In this document: positions 50,923-60,540 of the stretch, piece by piece | How positions within the stretch are numbered: position 1 is the stretch's first letter | Layout: every line of letters begins with the position of its first letter | NCBI GenBank assembly: GCA_002070375.1 | Contig: MWDD01000004.1 | Location: 1-64,000, forward strand | From: a bacterium ADurb.Bin157 | Lineage (GTDB): Bacteria > Muiribacteriota > Ozemobacteria > Ozemobacterales > Ozemobacteraceae | DNA length: 64,000 nt | Direction of reading: 5' to 3' | The notes under the pieces: model-generated | The model's database searches: none | The model's input: only the letters and a program-made list of their open reading frames with translations | What the model was told of the DNA's origin: nothing | Made by a program: the position numbers and the translations under genes

Positions 50923-52820
50923 TCTTGTCCTTCCAGGAATTGATTAAGAGCTATGCCTGTCAGATTTTCACCGTTTCGCATCCTGACTGTTATAGTGCCA
51001 TTTTCAACTTCTTGGTCACCTAATATTATCATAAAAGGAATTTTTTGAAGCTGCGCTTGACGTATTCGGTAACCAATTTTGTCGTTTCTGTTATCCATGT
51101 TACAACGTACAGATTTTGAACGCAAGGAATCGTAAATCTTTTGTGCATATTCAGCGTGTTTTTCTGTGATAGGCATAACAACTGCCTGAACCGGAGCCAA
51201 CCAAAGCGGCATTGCGCCACCGTAGTGTTCGATTAATACACCAAAAAATCTTTCTAAAGAGCCTAATAAGGCCCGGTGAATCATATAAGGGCGATGCTTG
51301 TTCCCATCAGCACCAACATAAGTCATTTCAAACAATTCGGGGAGGTTCCAGTCAAATTGAACAGTAGTCATCTGCCATTCACGGCCGATAGCATCTCTGA
51401 CTTTTAAATCAATCTTCGGACCGTAAAAAGCTCCGCCGCCTTCGTCTACTTCCCAGTCGATACCCTCGGCAATAATTGCTTGACGCATAGATTCAGTCGC
51501 TTTTTCCCAACGCTCGTCTTCATGACCGACAGCTTTTTCCGGCCTTGTGGCAAGATAAGCTTTAATAGTCGAAAAACCGAATGCTTTCCAAAGCTTTAAG
51601 CTGAATCTTAATACTTCTCTGACTTCATCTGCCATTTGTTCGGGAGTGCAGAATATGTGAGCGTCATCTTGAGTGAAGCCTCTTACGCGCATACAACCAT
51701 GTAATACGCCGCTTTTTTCATATCTGTAAACAGTTCCAAGCTCGGCCCATCTTAATGGAAGATCACGATATGAGCGCATTTGAGACTTATAAACCATGAT
51801 ATGGAAGGGGCAGTTCATTGGCTTAATATAATAGTTGTTGCCATCTATTTCCATGGGATTATACATGGCATCTTTGTAGCATTTTAAGTGACCGCTGGTT
51901 TCCCATAACCAACTTTGACCTATATGAGGAGTATAAAGAAGCTCATAGCCATTCTTATAATGTTGCGATTTCCAGAATGTTTCGATTGCGTGTCTGATCC
52001 TGGCTCCGTTAGGGTGCCAGAATACAAGGCCGGGACCGACTTCTTCTTGAGTTGAAAAAAGATCAAGGTCTTTGCCGAGTCTGCGGTGATCGCGTTTTTT
52101 GGCTTCTTCAAGTCTGTCGAGATAAGCTTTCAAATCATCTTTTGACGCAAATGCTGTTCCGTAGATTCGCTGAAGCATAGGGCGCTTTTCGTCCCCGCGC
52201 CAATAAGCCCCTGCTACACTTAATAGCTTGAAATGCTTTACTGCGCCGGTATCAGGCACGTGAGGTCCGCGGCATAAGTCAGTAAACAAGCCGTGGCTGA
52301 AAGTTGTAATAACCTGGTCTTCCAACTCTTCAATCAGTTCCAGTTTGAACGGTTGGTTTGTTTCTTTGAAAAAAGCAATGGCATCACTTTTGCTGAGTTC
52401 TTTTCTGACGAAAGGCAACTTGCCCTTAATGGTCTTTTCCATCTCTAGTTCAATTGATTCGAGATCTTGAGATGTAAGTGCTCGCGGTAACAAAAAATCA
52501 TAGTAGAAACCATCTTCAATCGCGGGGCCAATGCCGAATTGAGCTTCGGGGAACATTTTTAATACGGCCTCGGCCATTATATGTGCCATAGAGTGTCGAC
52601 ACACTTCATTAGCTTCCGCTGATTTTGAAGTTATAATTTCAAGGGCACCTGACGCTGTTAACGGTGTTCTTAAATCTAAGAGCTGACCGTCAATTTTTCC
52701 TGCGAGAGTCGCTTTTGCGAGCCCGGAACCAATTTTGCCGGCCGCATCTAAAATTGTTGAGCCTGATTCAATTTCTATGATGTTTCCATCAGGTAATTTT
52801 AGCTGAATCATGTTGGACAT
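50901..52820 (-). CDS. thrS: Threonyl-tRNA synthetase
   Basis: ThrRS charges tRNA-Thr. AGGAGA precedes the ATG and the 639-residue length is standard. An N-terminal TGS domain (IQLKLPDGNIIEIESG) is followed by the editing domain with HSMAHIMAEAV and GPHVPDTG. The class II core has MNCPFHIMVYKSQ with the zinc Cys, motif 2 RYEKSGVLHGCMRVRGFTQDDAHIFC, and motif 3 MIHRALLGSLERFFGVLIEHYGG. The anticodon domain closes the protein. It lies 29 nt after tyrS in a synthetase cluster valS-tyrS-thrS. Confidence 0.97.
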   Translation of the reverse strand: MSNMIQLKLPDGNIIEIESGSTILDAAGKIGSGLAKATLAGKIDGQLLDLRTPLTASGALEIITSKSAEANEVCRHSMAHIMAEAVLKMFPEAQFGIGPAIEDGFYYDFLLPRALTSQDLESIELEMEKTIKGKLPFVRKELSKSDAIAFFKETNQPFKLELIEELEDQVITTFSHGLFTDLCRGPHVPDTGAVKHFKLLSVAGAYWRGDEKRPMLQRIYGTAFASKDDLKAYLDRLEEAKKRDHRRLGKDLDLFSTQEEVGPGLVFWHPNGARIRHAIETFWKSQHYKNGYELLYTPHIGQSWLWETSGHLKCYKDAMYNPMEIDGNNYYIKPMNCPFHIMVYKSQMRSYRDLPLRWAELGTVYRYEKSGVLHGCMRVRGFTQDDAHIFCTPEQMADEVREVLRFSLKLWKAFGFSTIKAYLATRPEKAVGHEDERWEKATESMRQAIIAEGIDWEVDEGGGAFYGPKIDLKVRDAIGREWQMTTVQFDWNLPELFEMTYVGADGNKHRPYMIHRALLGSLERFFGVLIEHYGGAMPLWLAPVQAVVMPITEKHAEYAQKIYDSLRSKSVRCNMDNRNDKIGYRIRQAQLQKIPFMIILGDQEVENGTITVRMRNGENLTGIALNQFLEGQEWTKEII

Positions 52821-52849
52821 ATTATCTCCTGTGCGTTTCTGTAAACGAC

Positions 52850-54070
52850 TTATTTCAATATAATCTTTTTAAAGTTTCTTTTCCCGGCTTGAACAATGAG
52901 TTCGTCGCCTGAATTATAGGTCTTTTGCCCGTTTGTTTCTTTGATCTGATTTACCTTGATTCCGCCTTGTTGAAGCAATCGTCTTGCTTCACCGCCGCTT
53001 GAGGCAAGTTCGGTAACAGTCAAAAGTTTTTGTAAGGTTACTCCTTCCGCAGGTGCGGAAAGTTCTACCTCCTCAATGTTTTCAGGCAATCCATCACCTG
53101 TTTTGCCAAAGATTTTTTCAAACTCAGCTTCTGCATTATTTGCGGCTTCACTCCCATGATACTGGGCCGTTATTTGCCTTGCAAGCCTCATTTTGACTTC
53201 TTTTGGTCTATTCGGAATTTCTTCTTTTATGGCCTTAAGTTCAGAAACAGATAAATCTGTTAAAAGCTCGTAATACTTAATCATTAGCTCATCGGGTATA
53301 GATAAAATTTTTCCGTACATCTGACTCGGTTCGTCATTTATTCCAACATAGTTGCCGAGACTTTTTGACATTTTTTCCTTACCGTCGAGTCCTTCTAAAA
53401 TCGGCATGGTGATTGTAACTTGCGGAGCTTGTCCATATGCACGTTGAAGCTCCCGTCCAACTAGCAGGTTGAAAGTTTGGTCTTGCCCACCAAGCTCTAC
53501 ATCCGCATGAAGAGCTACTGAATCATAGCCTTGCATTAGCGGATACATAAATTCAACAACACTTATAGGAGTTTGACTTTTGAAGCGCTTTTCAAAGTCA
53601 TCTCGCTCAAGCATTCGTGCAACAGTGTATTGTGCGGATAACTTTAAAACATCTGCAAAAGTCATCTTTTCAAGCCATTCGGAGTTAAAAACAATTTTTG
53701 CTTTATCTAAGTCTAAAATTTTACCGACTTGAGCTTTATAGGTTTCGGCATTTAGTCTGATTTCTTCTTCAGAAAGCGCCGGTCGGGTTTTTTTCTTCCC
53801 TGTTGGGTCGCCTATTCTGCCGGTGAAATCGCCGATCAAAAAAACAACCTGATGCCCCAAAGATTGAAATTGGCGCATCTTTTGCAATACAACCGTATGT
53901 CCAAGGTGTATGTCGGGGGCAGAGGGGTCTGCTCCCAGTTTTATGGTAAGAGGAGTGTTGGTTTCATATGATTTTTCCAGCTTTTTAAGTAATTCATCAT
54001 GGGAAACAACGTCTGCTGCACCGGTTGATACTATTTCAAGCTGTTCTTTTGGGGTGGCGCTAAATTTCAC
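52850..54070 (-). CDS. tyrS: Tyrosyl-tRNA synthetase
   Basis: This class I enzyme (406 aa) charges tRNA-Tyr. The HIGH motif is HLGH in [16 protein letters not shown], and the KMSKS motif is [25 protein letters not shown] is the tyrosine-pocket region. An S4 RNA-binding domain forms the C-terminus ([15 protein letters not shown]). It begins 2 nt after the valS stop, so the two are one unit. The sequence is of the longer, second TyrRS type (about 400 residues) found in many Gram-negative bacteria. Confidence 0.96.
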   Translation of the reverse strand: MKFSATPKEQLEIVSTGAADVVSHDELLKKLEKSYETNTPLTIKLGADPSAPDIHLGHTVVLQKMRQFQSLGHQVVFLIGDFTGRIGDPTGKKKTRPALSEEEIRLNAETYKAQVGKILDLDKAKIVFNSEWLEKMTFADVLKLSAQYTVARMLERDDFEKRFKSQTPISVVEFMYPLMQGYDSVALHADVELGGQDQTFNLLVGRELQRAYGQAPQVTITMPILEGLDGKEKMSKSLGNYVGINDEPSQMYGKILSIPDELMIKYYELLTDLSVSELKAIKEEIPNRPKEVKMRLARQITAQYHGSEAANNAEAEFEKIFGKTGDGLPENIEEVELSAPAEGVTLQKLLTVTELASSGGEARRLLQQGGIKVNQIKETNGQKTYNSGDELIVQAGKRNFKKIILK

Positions 54071-54072
54071 TT

Positions 54073-56742
54073 TCAGAGACTCCTGAGTTCTTTTTGATAT
54101 TCTTGTAATTTTGCTAATTGTTCTTTGTAGCCTTCTACATCTGTACGTATCTTTTCGACAACTTCAGAAGGCGCACGGCTTACAAATGATTCGTTTTCAA
54201 GTTTGCCTGATATTTTCGCCATGTTCTTTTCAGTGTTGTCAATTTCTTTTTCTATACGTAATAACTCTGTTTGAATATCGATTATACCGGCCAAATCAAG
54301 ACAGATTTCAGTTGAGTCCATTAAGCCGATTAAATGACCTGAAGGCTTTGTATTTACAGTTTCAAGGTTTTCAACACCGGCCAAAGCTTTGATCAGGTTT
54401 TCGTGAATTGCAAAAACATTGCTCAAAGACTGATGCTGAACCACTTTTATACGTAATTTTTTAGCCGGAGAAATATTTGCCGAAACACGCATGTTTCTTA
54501 TTACGCGTACGGCTGACATAAGGTCGTTGATTTCTTCCTCAAGAGGAACATTAACAAACTTAGCATTGTGTTCGGGGAACGATTGTTCCATCAAAAAACC
54601 TTCGCTGCCGGGGAGCTTTTGCCATATTTCTTCGGTTACAAAAGGCATGAATGGGTGCAACAAACGAAGGGCTGTGTCTAAACAAGTTGTCAATACCTGT
54701 TGAACTTCGCTTTTTCTTTCGAGATCAGAGCCGAATAAAACAGATTTGCTCATTTCGATATACCAATCGCAGAAGTCATTCCAAATAAATTCATATACGT
54801 TTTTCAGAGCATCGTTAAATTTGAAACTTCCCGCTGACAGATTTGTTTTTACCTGATCAACGGCATAGCTCATTCGCGACAATATCCAGCGGTCAACGGA
54901 ATTAAGCTTTTCAAGCTGCGGAAGAGGTGTTTTTATTGAAGCATCACTATCGGTAAGGTTCATCAAAACGAATCTTGAAGCATTCCAAAGCTTATTCGCA
55001 AAATTTCTGCCAATTTCAACTTTGTTTTCCGAAAATCTTATGTCTTGGCCTACGGGGGCAAGAGAAACAACGGTGTATCTTAAAGCGTCGGCACCGTATT
55101 TTTCTATTATATCTAACGGGTCAGGGCTGTTGCCAAGAGATTTGCTCATCTTGCGGCCCTTCATGTCTCTTACTATGCTCGTAAAGTAAACGTCACTAAA
55201 AGGACATTCGCCTACAAAATGATAACCGGCCATAACCATTCGGGCTACCCAAAAGAAAATTATATCAGGACCTGTTACTAAGGTGTCGGTGGGATAAAAT
55301 TTCTTGAGAGTTTGAGTATTTTCGGGCCAACCCATAATAGAAAAAGGCCAAAGCCATGAAGAGAACCAAGTGTCGAGTACATCAGAATCTTGAATTATGT
55401 TATGAGATGAACACTTCGGGCACCGGCTTGGTGCTTTTTCTGAGACAACTATTTCTTTGCAGTCTTGACAGGTGTACGCGGGTATGCGATGACCCCACCA
55501 CAACTGACGGCTTATGCACCAATCTCTTATGTTTTCCATCCAGTGAAGGTATACATTTCCCCATCTGTTCGGAGTGAAACGCAAAGTTCCGTCTTTATAG
55601 GCTTTTATAGCTTTTTCTGCTAATGGTTTCATTTTTACAAACCACTGATCAGACAAATACGGCTCTATGACTGTTTTACATCTTTCGCAGTGACCCACTG
55701 CCAAGCTGTGCGGTTCAATTTTTTCTAACAGATTTTCTTCTTCGAGTCTTTTTACTATGGCTTCTCTGGCTTCAAAACGATCCATGCCCGCAAATTCAAA
55801 AGCATTTTCGTTCATCACGCCGGTTTCGTCCATTATTATTAATTGCTCAAGATTGTGACGACGACCAAGTTCAAAATCGTTAGGGTCATGCGCCGGAGTA
55901 ATTTTAACCGCGCCGGTACCAAATGATTTATCAACATAATCATCCGCCAATATGGGGATTTCTCTGCCGGTAAAGGGTAATATAAGTTTTTGACCGATAA
56001 GGTCTTTGTAACGTTCATCAGTGGGATTGACAGCTACAGCAGTGTCTCCGAGCATGGTTTCGGGACGTGTGGTTGCAATTACAATATAACCTTTTTTGTC
56101 TTTTAACGGGTAACGCATATACCAAAGACTGCCATTAGTGTCTTCCGGTATTTTTTCTTCGTCTGAAAGAGCTGTACGACATCTGGGACACCAGTTTATA
56201 ATATATTTGCCTTTGTAAATGAGCCCATCTTGATAAAGCTTGATAAATGATTTTTGAACAGCATCGCTCAGACCTTCGTCCATCGTAAAGCGTTCGCGGG
56301 TCCAGTCACATGAACAGCCCAGTTTCCGAAGTTGTTTCAGAATAATCCCGCCGTATTTTTCTTTCCATTCCCAAACTTTTTCCACAAACTTTTCGCGGCC
56401 TAAATCATGTCTGGATATTTTTTCTTTTGCCAAAGCCTTTTCAACAACATTTTGAGTCGCAATGCCGGCATGGTCGGTGCCCGGAATCCAAACGGCTTCT
56501 AATCCCTGCATTCTGTGATATCTGATTAAGATATCTTGCAGCGTGTTATTGAGCACATGCCCCATGGTAAGCATTCCGGTAACGTTAGGAGGAGGGATAA
56601 CTATTGCGTATTTTTTCTTATCAGAATTTTCGTCTGCATGAAAACAGTTGTTTGTTTCCCATGCGTTATATGTCGAGTTCTCTGATTCATTTGGCTCGTA
56701 GGCCTTCGGAAGGGTTTTCGTAGTGTTATTATTCTGTGACAT
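54073..56742 (-). CDS. valS: Valyl-tRNA synthetase
   Basis: The ATG 56742 with AAAGG 7 nt upstream gives 889 residues; a TTG 6 nt upstream is less likely. The first motif reads [21 protein letters not shown], with TMGH in place of HMGH; a Thr there occurs in some ValRS lineages. KMSKS is in [16 protein letters not shown]. The editing domain ([18 protein letters not shown]), zinc knuckles (CQDCKEIV...[12 protein letters not shown]) and the C-terminal coiled-coil arm are all present. It lies 15 nt after the coiled-coil/GrpE-like gene, and tyrS follows immediately. Confidence 0.96.
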   Translation of the reverse strand: MSQNNNTTKTLPKAYEPNESENSTYNAWETNNCFHADENSDKKKYAIVIPPPNVTGMLTMGHVLNNTLQDILIRYHRMQGLEAVWIPGTDHAGIATQNVVEKALAKEKISRHDLGREKFVEKVWEWKEKYGGIILKQLRKLGCSCDWTRERFTMDEGLSDAVQKSFIKLYQDGLIYKGKYIINWCPRCRTALSDEEKIPEDTNGSLWYMRYPLKDKKGYIVIATTRPETMLGDTAVAVNPTDERYKDLIGQKLILPFTGREIPILADDYVDKSFGTGAVKITPAHDPNDFELGRRHNLEQLIIMDETGVMNENAFEFAGMDRFEAREAIVKRLEEENLLEKIEPHSLAVGHCERCKTVIEPYLSDQWFVKMKPLAEKAIKAYKDGTLRFTPNRWGNVYLHWMENIRDWCISRQLWWGHRIPAYTCQDCKEIVVSEKAPSRCPKCSSHNIIQDSDVLDTWFSSWLWPFSIMGWPENTQTLKKFYPTDTLVTGPDIIFFWVARMVMAGYHFVGECPFSDVYFTSIVRDMKGRKMSKSLGNSPDPLDIIEKYGADALRYTVVSLAPVGQDIRFSENKVEIGRNFANKLWNASRFVLMNLTDSDASIKTPLPQLEKLNSVDRWILSRMSYAVDQVKTNLSAGSFKFNDALKNVYEFIWNDFCDWYIEMSKSVLFGSDLERKSEVQQVLTTCLDTALRLLHPFMPFVTEEIWQKLPGSEGFLMEQSFPEHNAKFVNVPLEEEINDLMSAVRVIRNMRVSANISPAKKLRIKVVQHQSLSNVFAIHENLIKALAGVENLETVNTKPSGHLIGLMDSTEICLDLAGIIDIQTELLRIEKEIDNTEKNMAKISGKLENESFVSRAPSEVVEKIRTDVEGYKEQLAKLQEYQKELRSL

Positions 56743-56757
56743 AAACAAACCTTTATA

Positions 56758-58527
56758 TTACTTTTGAATGAGGTGCAAAAGTTTTTCTATTTCTTCGGGG
56801 CTAAGCTTCAGATTTTTTGCTTGATTATAGATACTGAGCTTGGTTTCAATAGATTTAATCTTTTCGTCGGTTTTTGCATCGAATTTAATCGAGTTGGCCT
56901 TGTTAAGCATTTCGAGAGCTTCTGCAAAGTTCGACTCTGCGGCTAAGATATCGGCATAACCGGTAATAAGCGGAACATAGTTTGAATCTATTGCTAAACC
57001 GTCAAGAATATATTGTCTGGCATCTTCGATGCGATCTTTCGCCAGCATTCTCTCGGCAAATCTGTGATAAGTGACCGCGTTTGGCTCAAATTCCGGAAGA
57101 CTGTCAATTGCAAGCCCGTTAGGTGCAACTATTTTCGCACCGCACAGATGGCAGTAGCGGCTGTCTGCGTTGCTTTGCATTGTGCCGCACTCAACACAGT
57201 TGTAGAGATTTTGAACAACCCAAACCTTTGCTTTTTTTACTATCAAATCGCCTTTGGTATAACCTTTTTCGGATTCAAACACTATGCAGCGTTCGGGGAA
57301 TTTATCAGAGTGAAAGTAATCCGTTGCAACATGCATGTGAGGGTTAAACGTTTCGGATATAACTTGCATGTAACTAATTTGATTTGGTATTATAAGCCTG
57401 TCAAGTAATTTTCGGTGCAGAACTTGAAGCTCGGGAATCGGATTTTTGGCTATTATTGAATCAAGCCCGTCGAAGAAATCAATGAAGCTGCTAATTATTG
57501 CATTTTCGCCCTCAACAGGAATCTGAGCTTCAGCTACCGCTTCGGGTTTTTCTTCAAGACGTCTTTTTAAATTGCTTATTTCAGCTTCTTTATCAAACAG
57601 CTGTTCCTGAATTCCCTTGATCTTGCTTTCAAAACTTTGTATTGAAAGAAGCTGGTCTGCAACCTGATTAGTTAATTGCTCTATTTCTTCAACAGATTGA
57701 AGATCATTTGCCAAGCCCTCTTTGCTTGCTTCAAGATTGACCCTTAAGCGCGCAATTTCCTCGTCTTTTTGATTGTTTTCTTCAATTAAGCGTGAGACTT
57801 CCAGTTTATAGGATTCAAGCTCTTCAGATGCATCATTTTGTCTGTCATTAGCATCTAATGTTTGGAACGCCGCTAACTCAATTTTTAATTCATCTCGTTC
57901 GTTTTCACTTTGAAGCAAGTTTTCTTTGAGTTGTGAGTTCTCATTTTCAGCTTGAGCAAGTTTTGAAATAAGTTCTTCAGTTTCCGCCGAATTTCCGCTA
58001 GAAGCCAGGGCAGAGGCTTCGGCATTCTCCAGTTGAGCTTTAAGAGATTCAATCGCACTTTTTAACTCTTCTATTGTTGAGTTATTTTCGTTATTGCGCT
58101 TTTCTAATTCATCGGTCTTAGCAACTAATGCTTCACGAGCTTCTTCGATTTCTGCCTCAAGCTTTTGTATTTGCTTTTCCTGTTCTTCGATTTTGGCGGC
58201 ATTTTGCAAATCTTTTTCAGATGTTTTTTGTTCTTCCAAAATTCTGTTCAAATCCTTGATTTGCTCATCCTTTTGCTGTTCTAAAAGTTGAAATTGTTCT
58301 TTCTGCTTTTCAAGCTCTTCAAGCAGCTTTTCGGCTTCACTCTTCTTTTCGTCCAAGGCTTTTTGTAATTCATCGGCTTCTTTACTGTCTTCGCCTGAAT
58401 CAATCTGGGTTTTAAGGTTTCTTATTTGGAGCTGCAACAACTTTATCAGATTGTCCTTCTGAACAATCTGTTGATTTAATTTCTTATAATATTCGTTGCT
58501 GATTTCTCCGTTGGCTTCTGAGTTCAT
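56758..58527 (-). CDS. Coiled-coil protein with GrpE-like, zinc-ribbon and TPR domains
   Basis: The 589-residue protein has a long coiled coil (about 10-335) and then a domain that I read as GrpE-like (about 345-440): FIDFFDGLDSIIAK, then ISETFNPHMHVATDYF and EKGYTKGDLIVKKAKVWVV, matching FDPNLHEA and KGYKLGDRVLRPAKV of GrpE. A zinc ribbon follows (Cys444, Cys447, Cys459, Cys462). TPR-like helices (about 484-565) end the protein. GrpE is the nucleotide exchange factor of DnaK, so this may be an adaptor that acts on an Hsp70, but no dnaK or dnaJ is seen here. It heads a unit with valS, tyrS and thrS. Confidence 0.75.
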   Translation of the reverse strand: MNSEANGEISNEYYKKLNQQIVQKDNLIKLLQLQIRNLKTQIDSGEDSKEADELQKALDEKKSEAEKLLEELEKQKEQFQLLEQQKDEQIKDLNRILEEQKTSEKDLQNAAKIEEQEKQIQKLEAEIEEAREALVAKTDELEKRNNENNSTIEELKSAIESLKAQLENAEASALASSGNSAETEELISKLAQAENENSQLKENLLQSENERDELKIELAAFQTLDANDRQNDASEELESYKLEVSRLIEENNQKDEEIARLRVNLEASKEGLANDLQSVEEIEQLTNQVADQLLSIQSFESKIKGIQEQLFDKEAEISNLKRRLEEKPEAVAEAQIPVEGENAIISSFIDFFDGLDSIIAKNPIPELQVLHRKLLDRLIIPNQISYMQVISETFNPHMHVATDYFHSDKFPERCIVFESEKGYTKGDLIVKKAKVWVVQNLYNCVECGTMQSNADSRYCHLCGAKIVAPNGLAIDSLPEFEPNAVTYHRFAERMLAKDRIEDARQYILDGLAIDSNYVPLITGYADILAAESNFAEALEMLNKANSIKFDAKTDEKIKSIETKLSIYNQAKNLKLSPEEIEKLLHLIQK

Positions 58528-58566
58528 ACGGTCTCCTGCGGTAAAACTGGTTCATGTAATGATAAC

Positions 58567-58595
58567 TTAATACTCTAGCACACACAATGTTTCAA
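58567..58595 (-). promoter_or_regulatory. Putative promoter of the coiled-coil/valS unit
   Basis: On the minus strand TTGAAA (58595-58590) is 17 bp from TATTAA (58572-58567). A second arrangement, TTGTGT-N17-TATCAT, overlaps it nearer the gene. Either gives a start about 20-35 nt before the ATG at 58527. Confidence 0.5.
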
Positions 58596-58655
58596 TGCAA
58601 TAAAAGAAAGATAAAAACACTTTGCCGATGATTAGTAAAAATTTGATAAGCGTGC

Positions 58656-58661
58656 TATAAT
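58656..58661 (+). promoter_or_regulatory. -10 box for the MATE gene
   Basis: A perfect TATAAT lies 30 bp before the TTG start at 58692. The -35 region at 17 bp is TAGTAA, a poor match. It shares the 164-bp divergent gap with the coiled-coil gene promoter. Confidence 0.45.
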
Positions 58662-58691
58662 AACCCCTTAAATTATAACCCGGGAATCAAT

Positions 58692-59981
58692 TTGTTTAAA
58701 ACATTTGCTAAATATGTCTTCTTAAATGTGATGAGTATGCTCGGGCTCTCTTTGTATATTCTTGTCGACACTTACTTTATTGCCAACGAAATCGGCCGGC
58801 AAGCACTCGCTGCCCTAAACATTATTCTCCCTCTCTTTTATTTGGTTACCGGCGTGGGCATATTGCTCGGCACAGGTTCTTCTTGCGCTTATTCAATTTG
58901 CAGAGGCGCAAACAATGACTCTGAAGCCAATCAGAGCTTGACTTCGGGTTTTCTGTTGGCAATCATTGTTTCTCTGGTTTTTACGTTTTTATCCTTTTTT
59001 TATTTAAGGGAAATACTCCTGCTGCTTGGTGCAGATAATGAAGTTTTTCAAGATGCACGCGAGTATTTTTATATATTTTCGTTTTTTGCTTGGTCTCTTA
59101 TTTTAAGCAATTTTTTTGCGTGCGCTGTCAGAAACGATGAAAATCCCAAACTTGCAACAGCTTCAATGTTGCTTTCAAGTTTCTTGAACATCTTGTTGGA
59201 TTACTTATTTATTTGTGTTTTTAAATGGGGAATGTTCGGTGCCGCACTTGCCACCGGAATTGCTTCACTGGGCGGACTCGCTGTTTTGCTGCTTCACATA
59301 TTATGCAAAAAAAATAAATTTTATTTTGAATTCACAGGCTTTAAAGCCATTAGATTTTTGAAGATAATTTCCTTGGGCACAGCCGCTTTTATTAATGAAT
59401 TTTCTGCCGGAATAGTTATGGCCGCATTCAATCTTACAATACACACTCTTGCCGGCAATGTCGGCATTGCCGCGTATGGCATAATTGCAAACACGGCATT
59501 AGTTGCAATTGCGGTTTTTAATGGTATTGCTTCGGGCGCTCAGCCCCTTTTTAGTTACTTGCACGGCGCGCAAAAAAAACAAGAGCTGAAAGCGGTTGCA
59601 AAATATGCTTTTATTACTGTATTTGTGACCGGATTGACTGTTTATGCTCTTGTATATCTAAATAAAACCGATATTATTGCTCTCTTTAACAAAGAAAGCA
59701 ACCCAAAACTGGCAGAAATAGCTTCGCATGGAATAAATATGTATTTTTTGTCTTTTATTTTTCTTGGCTTAAATGTGGCCGCAATATCATATTTCGCATC
59801 AATCGAAGAGCCGATAAAAGCTCTTTCTGTTTCTCTTCTGAGAGGCTGTGTGATTGTGATCCCCGTGCTTATTTTGTTCTCCGGATTATGGGGTATGCTC
59901 GGTGTCTGGCTTTCTCAGCCTTTTGCAGAAATGCTGACGCTGCTGTTTGTTTTAACGAGTTTCAAAAAATCCCTAAAATGA
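58692..59981 (+). CDS. MATE-family efflux transporter
   Basis: The 429-residue protein has about twelve membrane helices in two halves. The N-terminal sequence MLGLSLYILVDTYFIANEIG and VTGVGILLGTGSSCAYSICRGANN are typical of MATE transporters, which export drugs or metabolites by Na+ or H+ antiport. The second half has NEFSAGIVMAAFNLTIHTLAG and ASGAQPLFSYLHGA. A TTG codon at 58692 is the first start, with CGGGA before it; later ATG codons would shorten the first helix. It stands alone between two divergent or convergent genes. Confidence 0.93.
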   Translation: MFKTFAKYVFLNVMSMLGLSLYILVDTYFIANEIGRQALAALNIILPLFYLVTGVGILLGTGSSCAYSICRGANNDSEANQSLTSGFLLAIIVSLVFTFLSFFYLREILLLLGADNEVFQDAREYFYIFSFFAWSLILSNFFACAVRNDENPKLATASMLLSSFLNILLDYLFICVFKWGMFGAALATGIASLGGLAVLLLHILCKKNKFYFEFTGFKAIRFLKIISLGTAAFINEFSAGIVMAAFNLTIHTLAGNVGIAAYGIIANTALVAIAVFNGIASGAQPLFSYLHGAQKKQELKAVAKYAFITVFVTGLTVYALVYLNKTDIIALFNKESNPKLAEIASHGINMYFLSFIFLGLNVAAISYFASIEEPIKALSVSLLRGCVIVIPVLILFSGLWGMLGVWLSQPFAEMLTLLFVLTSFKKSLK

Positions 59982-60003
59982 ATTCTTTGTTAAAAGGGTC
60001 GTG

Positions 60004-60402
60004 TCACGCACCGGGCTCTTTGGTCGGTTTCGTGTCTTTGGTTTCTTTGGTGTCTTCTGTTTTTTGCAGTGAGCTGACTTGAGTTTGTAAGCTTTTTTCG
60101 CAGTCTGCGCAAAGATTACCTTCGTAAATTATTGTGCGGCACAGCTGACATTCATGTGCTATTCTTCTTATGCCGGATCTCGCCAGTCTTCCTGAGGTTA
60201 TAAAACCGGTAATGGTGTCAGGGTTGCAATCTAAAAAACGTGCAACTTGCTCAACTGTCGCTCCGGGATTTGCTCTCAAAAAATTGCGCGTTTTTTGAAA
60301 CAGTTCTTCCTCGATTTTGCTACATTTGCTGCAAAGATCGCGGGTTGACCTGAGCATTACTGTCCCGCACATGCGGCATGAGGATATGTTTTCTTCAGAC
60401 AC
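60004..60402 (-). CDS. YvyF-like zinc-ribbon/helix-turn-helix protein
   Basis: The 132-residue protein has an N-terminal CxxC-x15-CxxC zinc ribbon (CRMCGTVMLRSTRDLCSKC), a MerR/HTH-like middle (NPGATVEQVARFLDCNPDTITGFITSGRL) and a second CxxC pair at CQLCRTII...CADC. This is the layout of Bacillus YvyF (flagellar operon protein TIGR03826). No flagellar gene is seen in the window, so its role may not be in motility. A low-complexity tail (KETKDTKPTKEPG) follows. It is convergent with the MATE gene. Confidence 0.8.
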   Translation of the reverse strand: MSEENISSCRMCGTVMLRSTRDLCSKCSKIEEELFQKTRNFLRANPGATVEQVARFLDCNPDTITGFITSGRLARSGIRRIAHECQLCRTIIYEGNLCADCEKSLQTQVSSLQKTEDTKETKDTKPTKEPGA

Positions 60403-60471
60403 CTTAACTTCCTTTCAATATATCACAGAAGTATACTTTTTTTTTACATGTAAAGCAATATGAAGTTTGGG

Positions 60472-60500
60472 TTAACTATTTGCGTTTTGTACGTTATAAT
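60472..60500 (+). promoter_or_regulatory. Promoter of the Pro-rich secreted protein gene
   Basis: TTAACT and TATAAT are 17 bp apart, with a predicted start near 60507. The leader of about 34 nt has AAGGAG at 60527-60532, 8 nt before ATG 60541. Confidence 0.65.
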
Positions 60501-60540
60501 AAAGGTATGGATAGGTTGTAATTTGTCAAGGAGTAAATAT

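Noticed and set aside
54073-56742. TMGH in place of the HIGH-type HMGH motif as a sign of a dead valS
   Set aside because: All other motifs, editing and zinc sites are intact and, from memory, Thr at that place occurs in other ValRS lineages, so it is probably functional.
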